Source: Ochotona curzoniae (taxonomy: Eukaryota; Chordata; Mammalia; Lagomorpha; Ochotonidae). From it: a DNA stretch of 64,000 nt. The notes under the pieces were generated by a model that saw only the letters and a list, made by a program, of their open reading frames with translations, was not told the DNA's origin and made no database searches. The stretch spans positions 3,782,001 through 3,846,000 of the forward strand of contig NW_024466459.1 of the NCBI RefSeq assembly GCF_017591425.1, written 5' to 3'. Positions 55,966 through 64,000 of the stretch are shown here, one piece after another. Numbering within the stretch: the stretch's first letter is position 1; every line of letters begins with the position of its first letter. Made by a program: the position numbers and the translations under genes.

Positions 55966-57356
55966 TATCAAAGGATAGCAGAACGTCAACTCCAAGTCAT
56001 GGAAAAGGAAATAAAATACAGAGGGTTGGCATGGCTTGTTCAAGCGCATGTCAGATCTTCTGATGCCCAAAGCCAAGGCTGCGTGTGCATGACCCAGAAT
56101 CAACAGTGCCCCTTGTGGAAGGCCAACTCGCAAAGCATTGGGGAAAAGCCAGTACCCCTGGTCACCACTGCAGCTCTCTGCCCAGGTCTCACACTTGCCC
56201 CTGGTCCAACCCTAGCACCTGCTGCCTCTTCATCTTCTCTCCAAGAAGGCTGACTCCAGTTGTGCTGGAGCTGACCTGCACTCCGACCACCACTGCCAAG
56301 TGTGCCTTGGCAAAAAGTCTGTCCCATCTATGGAACAGAACACCACGTGTCGCCAGCAGCATTGGGAGTGTAGCTGCAGGTACCTGCATGCCTGCTCTTC
56401 ACAAGCTGTTTTCTGGAAGGTCCTCAGGTCCTGAAAGGCGACCGCTTAAGCCATCAGAAAGAAGGCTTTCTTTCTTTCTTCTTCTTTTTTTTTTTTTTTT
56501 TTGGCTTTGCTTTGCTCTTCTTTTTCATTTTTAACCTTGTGCTTCTGACTCTGCTAGTCTGTGTCTTTCCCTCACCCCTGGAGCTTTCTTTTCAATCCTG
56601 GTCATTCGTAGAGTCAGCTCTGCCCTCTGTGCTTGAGAGCAGTGGGCGAGCAGCGCCGCCTCCCTCTAATGAGGGGCCCTCCAGGCCCGGCTGCCCTGGT
56701 TTTTGATACCCGGGGAGAGGATGTACAGGCAAGGAGCAACTGGATCAGAAAGGCCCCACTGAACAGACATCACAGACGAGCTCAAAGAGCGCAGGAAGTA
56801 GAACAAAGAACAAAAACATTTACAGAAGTGCCACAGTGTAAGGGGGGAAAAGTACTAGCAACTCGAACAAGGTCAATGGTGAGGGAAAAAAATTTTTTTG
56901 AAAGGAATTGCTAAAGGGAAAAAAAAAGGAGAGGGTTGAGGAGAAACCTCAAAAAGGGGCCGAGAACTCTGAGGAGGGCCTGCTGGCTGGCTCCGGGAAC
57001 ATTTTTCCTGATATCTTTCCAAGAAGCAGGCTTTCTACAAGGCTTCAGTGCATTGCAAGAGTTCATGTGACAGGATTGAAGGAGGGTTAGAGGTTGTGAG
57101 CCACCAGGTGTGCTTGCTTTCAACACAGGCTTCCTATGAGATCACACAAATGGAGCCTTTTGGGGCCTTGGGCATGTGAGGGGATAGGGTGCCCAACCAG
57201 TCTATTTTCAAGCAAACATGGGGTGCTGTGCTTCCATGGCTGCTAAGAAGAGCACCAACTGCCCAACCCTCTGATCTCCATGTATGAGGAACAACAGGAG
57301 GAGCTTGGGTAACACTGGTGCTTCAGTTCTGTGCCTCAGTTTCTTCATCTGGAAGA
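55966..57356. other. unique sequence with a T-run
   Basis: T-rich run near 56465-56502. Nothing else is recognised. Frames of up to 149 codons lack signatures. Confidence 0.4.
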
Positions 57357-57357
57357 G

Positions 57358-57661
57358 AAGTCTGGGGCAGGTGTTTGGCCATGCGGTCAAGACGCTGGTT
57401 GAGATGCCTACATGCCACCTCAGAGGGTCCAGGTTCAAGGCCCACATCTAGCTTTGATGCCAGCTTACTACTAATGCCAACCCTAGGAGGCGTCCATGAT
57501 ACTGGCTTAAGAAATTGGGTTCTGCCACCAATGTGGAAGACACAGACTGAGTTCACCATGGTCCAACACCTGCTCTTGCAGAAATGAACATTTTGGGAGT
57601 GAACTAGTGGACTGGGGTGCTCTCTCTCTCTCATCTCTCAAATAAATAAATATAAAAATAC
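57358..57661 (+). mobile_element. CSINE, old
   Basis: 'caggtgtttggccatgcggtcaagacgctggttgagatgcctacatgccacc' to 'gggagtgaactagtggactggggtgctctctctctctc' and tail 'caaataaataaat'. The middle is divergent. Confidence 0.87.
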
Positions 57662-58223
57662 ATTGGGTATAGTCTACTGTCTTTGGCAGGCTTATCCTGG
57701 AGACAGCAATACCCATTCTGCATCCCCAAGAGTTTCCATAAACTGTTATGGATCTTTTTTCTTGTGATTATTTATCACCCAAAATAGAAATGATCAATAA
57801 ATTCATAGAATCTGGCACTGGGGAGCTACTAGAATGGGTTCTTTAAAAGTTTCTTTTTCAGGAAGTTTTTAATGGATCCGACAGCCATTGGACTCAGATG
57901 TGCTGCCAAATTCCACTTTCTCATTTTGTGGGTTGTAACTGGGACATAGATTTTAATCTTGTTTCCTCTGGTGACCCAACGTACTTTAGGATGATTTCTA
58001 TTTGCCCTCTGTTATGCATGCCTTGCCACGCGACCTGTCTGACCATCATCCTACCCAGTCCCCTGGAAAACAACACTGGCAGGTGGGGAATTCCATGAAG
58101 GATCTTTATTTCCTTCAGAAAGTTTAACTAATTTATTTATTTATTGTTAACTGATCTTCCTGCCTATGGAAATCCAAGGGCATGGAGGTGAAAGTTTTGG
58201 AGTTCGTTCAGCAGAGTTTTAAA
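57662..58223. other. unique sequence
   Basis: Nothing recognised. Confidence 0.4.
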
Positions 58224-58224
58224 G

Positions 58225-58492
58225 AAAATTATTGACTAGTCATTTGCAGCAAATGGATGCTCCTGGAAAGCATATGTCAAGTGCAATGAATTAGGCACAG
58301 AAAGATGATTGCTGCATGTTCTCACCTCTGATAGGCTTCAAAAGTCAATCTCAGAGAAACAAAGGGTAGGATGGTGGGAATTCAGAGGCTGGGGAGGGAG
58401 GCCGGCTCATGGGCACAGCAGAGCAGCTCAATGGGATGAATCATCTCCATGTTCTATAGCTCAGTAGAGAGTTGATTGTACATTTTAGAGAC
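58225..58492 (+). mobile_element. L1M LINE, 3' UTR
   Basis: 'gatgattgctgcatgttctcacctctgataggcttcaaaagtcaatctcagagaaacaaagggtaggatgg' and 'ttctatagctcagtagagagttgattgtacatttta' match the forward 3' UTR of L1 ('atgttctcactcataagtgg...agaagtagagagtagaatggtgg'). Confidence 0.78.
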
Positions 58493-58493
58493 A

Positions 58494-58800
58494 TCCTTTT
58501 TGTTACATTTTTTATTTTGAATTTTTGAATTTTGTGGTACAATTTCGTATAGACTGGGGTTCCCCCGCAAACTCCCACCCTGTAACAGATTTTCCCCACG
58601 TTGCTACAATAGTATAATCCGTCATACGGAGTCGTAATTCCATCAGTCTCTTATTTAAGTGGGCCCCGACATTGCTGCTACGGACAACATCAGACGAGAC
58701 ATCTTGTTAGAATGCAATATGTGTACCAAGAGATGCACATATTTCCTGGTATCCACATCTTACAGCATTGTGGATGACCAAAGAGCCAAGCTGGCTACAC
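58494..58800 (-). mobile_element. lagomorph-specific element, same family as 52.4 kb
   Basis: In reverse it contains 'ggattatactattgtagcaacgtggggaaaatctgttac...ggggaaccccagtctatacgaaattgtaccacaaaatt', which lines up with 52630-52715. The copy inserted at the tail of the L1M just to its left, in opposite orientation. Confidence 0.6.
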
Positions 58801-59130
58801 TGCTGGTTACTGAAATGCAGATGTGACCTGGGATTTTGCTAATTTTTGTCCAAATCTTTTTCCTATGCCAGAATCCCACCAGGCCCTTACGCTGACTCTT
58901 GTTGTCCTGTGCCCTCTGTTTCCCAAGTTTTTGATAATGATACTTTGGAGGAGAATGTCTCTGGATAGGAGCTTTATCTGATACTTTTCTCATGTGGCTA
59001 CAGGAAAGGAAGGTCAATGAAATAATATGCTCTTCTCCTCTGTATAAATGCCCTGCCATCAACATGATTAAAATCACCACGAAGTTGACCTTGACCCCCA
59101 GCCAAGGTCACGTTGGCTAGGTTTGCTGCT
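58801..59130. other. unique sequence
   Basis: Nothing recognised. Confidence 0.4.
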
Positions 59131-59131
59131 A

Positions 59132-59372
59132 TAGGTTGAGCACTCTCCAGTTCAGATCTGAAATGCACCCTATTTGGAAGCTCTTGAGCACAAGCTTTAT
59201 GGTAAACAACAACAACAAAGTTGGATTTTGAAATGGTTCAGATTGCAGGGTTTTCAAAGATGCTCAACCAGAAAAGCCCATGGAAATATTTCAAAATCTG
59301 AGAATTTCTGAAATCTGAAACAGTTCTATATTCAAGCACTTGTGAGTATAGTACACAACCAGTCCTCAATCC
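59132..59372. mobile_element. pogo/Tigger-type DNA transposon relics
   Basis: 'taggttgagcactctccagttcagatctgaaatgc' is a left terminal repeat. 'ggattttgaaatggttcagattgcagggttttcaaagatgctcaacc' is the matching right end (59222-59271). A further reversed end continues to about 59370 ('aaatatttcaaaatctgagaatttctgaaatctgaaac'). There is one short element plus part of another, or one rearranged copy. Confidence 0.62.
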
Positions 59373-59424
59373 TTCCCATGGCCTACTGTTAGAAAGAAGG
59401 CCACTAAACACAAATGTCGTGGGC

Positions 59425-59815
59425 TTCCTGTGTCCCCACCCCCTCCAGAAAAATTCATGTTTTGAAGTCCTACCTCCCACTACTGGAATCTGACCATATT
59501 TGGGATAAAGGCTTAGAAGAGGTAATTAAGTCAAATGAGGTCTTCAAAGGCAGGTGCTGATCCAACAAGACTGATGTCCTCTTGAGTAGGACGTGACACT
59601 CTGCCCCGAAGTCACATGGAAGACACAGGGGAAGGTAGCCATCTGTGAGCTGAGGGGAGCGCCTTGGAAGAAACCACATCCGCCAGCACCATCAGGGCCG
59701 ACATGCCAACCTCAGCACTGGGAGGAAATTAATCTGTGTCATTGACAGTGCCCAGTCTATGGCATTCTTGTGATGGCAGGCCTAGGAAGTGAAACGGGGC
59801 AACTACAACAACAGT
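59425..59815 (+). mobile_element. MLT1-type solo LTR
   Basis: 'ttcctgtgtccccaccccctcc', 'catgttttgaagtcctacctcccactactgg', 'ctgaccatatttgggataaaggc', 'ggtaattaagtcaaatgagg', 'tgatccaacaagactgatgtcctc' and 'gtgatggcaggcctaggaagtg' follow the whole length of an MLT1 LTR. No internal retroviral sequence is present. Confidence 0.85.
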
Positions 59816-60258
59816 TTGCAACTAGGAGATTGTATGGGAGATTTCAATTATTCAACGACTGAAACAGTTTTCTTGCTAGATCACTATGGACTCAGGAATA
59901 TTTATTTTACACCCTAGATTATAACCCAATACTGTTATTTATCTCCTCTCTCGGTTTGTACCAGCTTTGGCAGTTATAAGTTCTTAGGTACTCCCATCCT
60001 GTGTTTTGTCCTTTGAGCACTTTCATACTTTCCGTTATCACAAAATGCTGGCAAGCTTACTCAGCACCTCTGCCGCCAGAATCCCACCAGGAGCCACTCC
60101 TCCAAAGAGCCCTGGTTCTTGGCATTGGACAAGGGTATCAGAAATCAAGATCTGCTACCAGAAAGTTCTGGGTTCCAGGCTCCACGCAGGCTAAACTTGG
60201 GTCCTGTGAATGCCAAGGACTGTGATGGTTCTCACACAGAAGCAAATCCCTTCTTTGA
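59816..60258. other. unique sequence
   Basis: 'gtatcagaaatcaagatctgctacc' near 60137 recalls an L1 phrase, but the match is too short to call. Confidence 0.35.
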
Positions 60259-60259
60259 A

Positions 60260-60410
60260 TAAATCATCTTCAGCACGACCCTGTAAAATTGGCATTTTTA
60301 TGATAATTTTATAGATGGGGCAACAAGGTCAAGGAAGTGAGAGACTTGCTCAGGTTGTGCCGGTAGAAATGGCACAGCAGGGATTCCAACCTGGTCTTCA
60401 AAGCTACTGA
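60260..60410 (-). mobile_element. MIR fragment
   Basis: 'attttatagatggggcaacaaggtcaaggaagtgagagacttgctcagg' and 'ggcacagcagggattccaacctgg' are reverse MIR. Confidence 0.78.
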
Positions 60411-60559
60411 TTTTTTTTTTAAATTAGCTGCCAATTTGAATTACCTCCTTGGCCCTTCTCAGAGTTCAGTACAGTTATCTGGAGATCATTTAAAAACAGT
60501 GTGACTCTTCATCTCTTAGGGCTGATGCAACCCAGCAGGATGAAAGAGTGTGGGTGATG

Positions 60560-60616
60560 AGATCAAAGAAAACTAGATTAGATCTGGGCTCAGTCCCGTA
60601 GCAGCTGTGTGGCTTT
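60560..60616 (+). mobile_element. MIR, left part (split by a CSINE)
   Basis: 'gatctgggctcagtcccgtagcagctgtgtggc' is the MIR core up to 'agctgtgtgac', where the CSINE interrupts. Confidence 0.65.
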
Positions 60617-60920
60617 TTTTTTTTTTTTTTTAAGATTTTTTGTTTATTTGTAAGTCAGAGCTACAGAGAGAGAGAAGGAGAGACACAGACACAGAGATTG
60701 GCCATCTGTTGGTTCACTTCCTGGATGGATGCATTGAACAGTGCGCAGCAGGAAGAAGCTAGGAGGTCTTAGGGACCCAGGTATTTAAGTCATCTTTGCT
60801 TTCTCGAGTGCATTAGCGGGGGCTGGATCAGAAGTGGGGCAGCCAGGCACAAACCAGCACTCCTTTGTGGCATTGGCATCATAGGCAATGACTCTACCTA
60901 TTACGCCACAACACCGGCCC
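60617..60920 (-). mobile_element. CSINE, full length, nested in a MIR
   Basis: The T-run 60615-60631 and 'aagattttttgtttatttgtaagtcagag' form the tail; the head is 'cataggcaatgactctacctattacgccacaacaccggcccc'. MIR sequence lies on both sides. Confidence 0.94.
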
Positions 60921-61015
60921 CGACTGAGCCTCTTAATGCCTCCATTTCCTTAAGTATAACAGACTGATGACAATGTCTGCCTTGCACATTTATTGTAAAT
61001 ATAGAAAAGAATACT
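60921..61015 (+). mobile_element. MIR, right part
   Basis: 'actgagcctcttaatgcctccatttccttaagtataacagactgatgacaatgtctgcc' resumes the MIR core after the CSINE. Confidence 0.68.
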
Positions 61016-61154
61016 TGTGATCTAAAGACAATAAGCATTTAGCCACATTAACAAGAGGTCAGTACTATGACTACTTTAAGGCTAAAGAAAGCTTTTACTC
61101 CTCTTAGATGCGAGTAAAGAAGATACACAATTACACAGGAAAAAAAAAACATGA
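61016..61154. other. unique spacer
   Basis: Nothing recognised. Confidence 0.4.
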
Positions 61155-61155
61155 A

Positions 61156-61470
61156 GATGGGCTGGCATTCTGCTGAGGCAGGTTTAACCAGCACTCAGGA
61201 CCTGCATCCTGTATCAGAGTGGCTGGTCCTGGCTACGCGACTCCTGCTCTGGCTTCCTGCTACCGCACTGGGGAAGGCAGCAGCAGACGGCCACATCCTT
61301 AGACCCCTGACACCTGCGTGAGAGACGAGGCTGGAGTTCCTGGTTCAGGTCTGGCTGACCTGACTGTCTGGGGAGTGAACCAGAGGATGGAAGATTTCTT
61401 CCTCTTCCAGTCTCTTTCTTTCTCTCAGTCACTCTGTTTATTAGATCAAATCAGCAAAAAAATTTTAAAG
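61156..61470 (+). mobile_element. CSINE, tail decayed
   Basis: 'gggctggcattctgctgaggcaggtttaacc' to 'gtctggggagtgaaccagaggatggaag' and 'cagtcactctgtttattagatcaaatc'. The A-tail has been altered by substitutions. Confidence 0.9.
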
Positions 61471-62072
61471 TGTATAACACTTGGTCTGCAAAGGCTGACA
61501 TGCTGTGTGACAGTGGATCTCAAGCTGGTCACTGTGGACAACCAGGGGCAGTGGAGTTGCTTCAACAGCTCACATGTGCACACGCCGCAGAACTCTGGGA
61601 AGTCTACACGCTGGGTCTCATACACAGACTCAGGGCTGTTTCTCCAGTGCAGGTAAAGGATATTTTGATGACTAATTATAAATGTCGAGTATGGAGTTTT
61701 CGTATAGCAGACTGTTAGTAAACAGTGCTCTTATTGCTATTATTATTCTACTTACTGGAGAGAAAATTGATTCTATCTGCTTATGAGAATCCCTCATAGC
61801 CCTGGATCTTGATTCTGGGTCTAACCAAATAATCAACTTTTATAATTCTTGTAATAGTTTGAAGGGTTTTTATGTAGCATCTTCAATAATTTTCTAGTTG
61901 AAAAATCCTGACTTTGCCACTACTGTTGGTTTTCTTTCATTCCTGACCCCTCATTAATATTTCCTGTGTCATGTCATGGGCGAGGCTTGCTTGTACACTG
62001 TTGAGTAGAAGCGTAAACCCATGAGAGGAATCATCTTTCTGTCATTTCTGACTTTAACAGAATATATGTGTG
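61471..62072. other. unique sequence
   Basis: Nothing recognised with confidence. Confidence 0.4.
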
Positions 62073-62073
62073 G

Positions 62074-62407
62074 GGGCCAGTGCGATAGTGTAGCAAGCTA
62101 ATCCTCCGCCTATGCCACCAGCATCCCATGTGGGGGGCTGGTTCATATCCCGGCTGCTCCACTTCTGATCTGTTTCCCTGCTAATGTCCTAGGAAAGCAG
62201 CAGAGAACAGTACAAGTCCTTGGGCCCCTGCACCCATGTGTAAGACCCAGAAGACGCTTCTGGCTCCCAGCTTCAGCCCAGCTCTGGCTTTGCAACTATT
62301 TGGGAAGTAAACCAATGGATGGAAGATTCTTCTCTCTCTTTCTCTCCATCTGTGTGTGACTCTGACTTTCAAATAAAATAAATAAATAAATCTGTTTTTG
62401 AAAAAGG
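62074..62407 (+). mobile_element. CSINE, full length, well preserved
   Basis: 'gggggccagtgcgatagtgtagcaagctaatcctccgcc' to 'ctgactttcaaataaaataaataaataaatc'. It is among the least diverged copies of the general subtype. Confidence 0.95.
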
Positions 62408-62630
62408 AAATGTATAATGCTTCTACAACATATATGAAAAAGTTTAAAGATGCTTGATATAGAATGCAACTATTATTGATAGAATAAGCATTAAATATTG
62501 CATACACTAAAATGATAATATGATTGGTCTTCCAAATTCTGTTAATATATTAAATCACATAGACTTTAGTGTGAAACATGTTCTTAGGATATACTCTTGA
62601 GATTTATTTTTTCTGTGTGTGTTGCTGGTT
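62408..62630. other. AT-rich unique spacer
   Basis: Nothing recognised. Confidence 0.4.
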
Positions 62631-62631
62631 T

Positions 62632-62909
62632 TGCATTTTTTTCAAGCAGAGAGAAAGATCTTGCACGTGTTGGTTCACTCCCCAAGTGGCTGCACAGGCT
62701 AAAACTGGGCTAGACCACAGCCAGGAGCCTGGAATTCTAACCACGTGGATGCAGGGGCCCAAACACTTGGGTCCTCTTCCACTGCTTTCCCAGGAGCATT
62801 AGCAGGAAGCTGAGTCAAACGTGGAGCAGTCTGGGCTGGAACTGTCAGCCACGTGGGATCTGGCATTGCAAGTGGTGGCTTTGCCCTCCACACCACAATG
62901 CCAATCCCA
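62632..62909 (-). mobile_element. CSINE, tail shortened
   Basis: 'cagagagaaagatcttgcacgtgttggttcactccccaagtggctgc' to 'ggcattgcaagtggtggctttgccctccacaccacaatgcc'. Most of the A-tail and pyrimidine tract is lost. Confidence 0.92.
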
Positions 62910-62999
62910 GGATTAATATTCTTTGATCATCCATACAAATTCTTTAGTTTTCTATTATGTGTCTTGCCAGAACCTTACTGAAGCATGACTGACTAAAAT

Positions 63000-63480
63000 C
63001 AGTCCACATATTTAAATCAGGCACTTAGGTGACCTGTAAAATCGTCACTGTCTTAGAATCAAGAACACATTCAGCACCCTCACAGCTTCTTATGCTTCTT
63101 CCTAACAGTTCCCATCATTACCAATCTGCTTTTGGTCACTGTGCAATCGCATCTTCTTGAATCTTCGATACATAAAATCCTAGAGTACCCTTTCTTTGCC
63201 TCCATTCTTTCGCTGTGCATGATCATCACACTATTCATGTGTGTTGTAGCATGCAGAACAGTGATTCTTGTTCAGTTGTATGTTGTGGTGTGGATCTATC
63301 TTAGCTCATGTTCTTTATGGAGTTTCAAGATGTGGGCTGTTAAAAACTGAGGCTGCTGTAAATCATAGAAGACCTATGTAGAATGTGTGCTGCCCCCATT
63401 TATTTGGTGACCACCTTCGGGTGATATTATAGATACACGTGTAATTTTAAAAGGAACTTGTAAGCTATTTCCTGAGGTAG
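63000..63480 (-). mobile_element. L1M LINE, 3' UTR
   Basis: 'cacattcagcaccctcacagcttc', 'catcattaccaatctgcttttggtcactgtgc', 'cattcatgtgtgttgtagcatgcagaacagtgattcttgttcagttg' and 'aactgaggctgctgtaaatcatag' follow a reversed L1M 3' UTR in order. Confidence 0.68.
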
Positions 63481-63489
63481 TGACGTGTA

Positions 63490-63800
63490 CCAGTCTAAGT
63501 TTTCACCTGAAGCATGTTCCTCTTTCCATGTTTTTTCCCCAGCTTCCTTTGCAGCGGAGACACTTCTCATCAGTGCAGTACAGGCGGGCGGGCTTTGTGC
63601 CAGTCCCAGGCTTTAGAGCTGCTTTAAAAGGAGACGGCATGCCTTTCACCTTGTCTTTTTGACTTAGTGCCAGATGAACGTAGCCAAGGTTGCTGCAACC
63701 GACCAAGCGGGGTAGCCCTGAGGTCAACCATGTGCATTGAAGGTACTGCAACAAGAAAGACCCTGGGTCCTTGGTGGTCGTCAAGCCTGCAGATCTCCTT
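63490..63800 (+). mobile_element. possible old interspersed repeat, family unnamed
   Basis: 'cagcttcctttgcagcggagac...', 'gctgctttaaaaggagacggcatgcctttcacc' and 'aagaaagaccctgggtcc' resemble a mammalian interspersed repeat that I cannot name. The rest is too decayed to judge. Confidence 0.35.
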
Positions 63801-64000
63801 TGAAGCACCTACCATGAGTCTTAGGGAAGAGAAACAAGTTCTTGACTCAATAAACACCGTCCTTTGTTGTTGCTGTTGTTGTTGTGTTGCATTTTCTTTT
63901 TTTGTGCACAAGGTCACCAGCGACAGAGGAAGATACACACAAGGGAGGGAACTCAGAGGTTACATGTAGGTCAAGTGCAGAGTCTAACTCCTTCCACTCC
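63801..64000. other. unique sequence with a GTT repeat
   Basis: A GTT/GCTGTT run lies at about 63862-63890. Nothing else is recognised up to the window end. Confidence 0.4.

Noticed and set aside
55684..56253. 189-codon forward frame
   Set aside because: It overlaps a probable L2 fragment and shows no domain.

Overview
The window is vertebrate nuclear DNA without a recognisable gene. The organism is a lagomorph, most likely a pika (Ochotona). The main evidence is about 35 copies of the lagomorph tRNA-derived C repeat (CSINE), roughly one per 1.8 kb. Several belong to a subtype I associate with pika: a 'cctagtggctaaagtcctc' head, 'gtggcctgggaaagc' and 'gcccaaagccttgg' in the body, and an 'aataaaaataaataaatc' tail. 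Species and subtype come from memory of these families, not from a search.

Layers of repeats by age: (1) ancient mammalian relics, namely MIR, an L2 scrap, hAT and pogo/Tigger-type DNA transposons, a MER20-like piece, and MLT1/MaLR solo LTRs at 31.4, 33.9, 34.9-35.6 and 59.4 kb; (2) L1M-type LINE fragments at 1.6, 27.7, 37.6, 42.7, 49.0, 51.7-53.8, 58.2 and 63.0 kb; (3) lagomorph-specific inserts, namely the CSINEs and a related pair at 52.4 and 58.5 kb that looks like the 3' end of a young L1; (4) simple-sequence expansions, the largest being a GAAA array at 16.0 kb, a purine tract at 17.1-17.5 kb and a (TG)n(AG)n array at 50.5 kb. Four places show clear nesting: a MIR split by a CSINE, an MLT1 split by a CSINE, an L1M split by three inserts, and a mariner-like MITE whose centre has become a GAAA array.

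Between the repeats lie unique stretches. Those that look most like conserved regulatory DNA are 13.6-14.8 kb, 16.2-18.0 kb, 43.8-45.45 kb and 46.4-47.8 kb. They carry transcription-factor motif clusters or short perfect inverted repeats. No alignment was available, so conservation is a guess.

No open reading frame resembles a known protein. The longest (about 190 codons) have no family signature, lack visible splice or retrocopy context, or overlap repeats. I see no CRISPR array, rRNA, independent tRNA gene, operon or defence system. The window is best described as intergenic or deep-intronic DNA, interesting for its repeat archaeology and a few candidate cis-elements.
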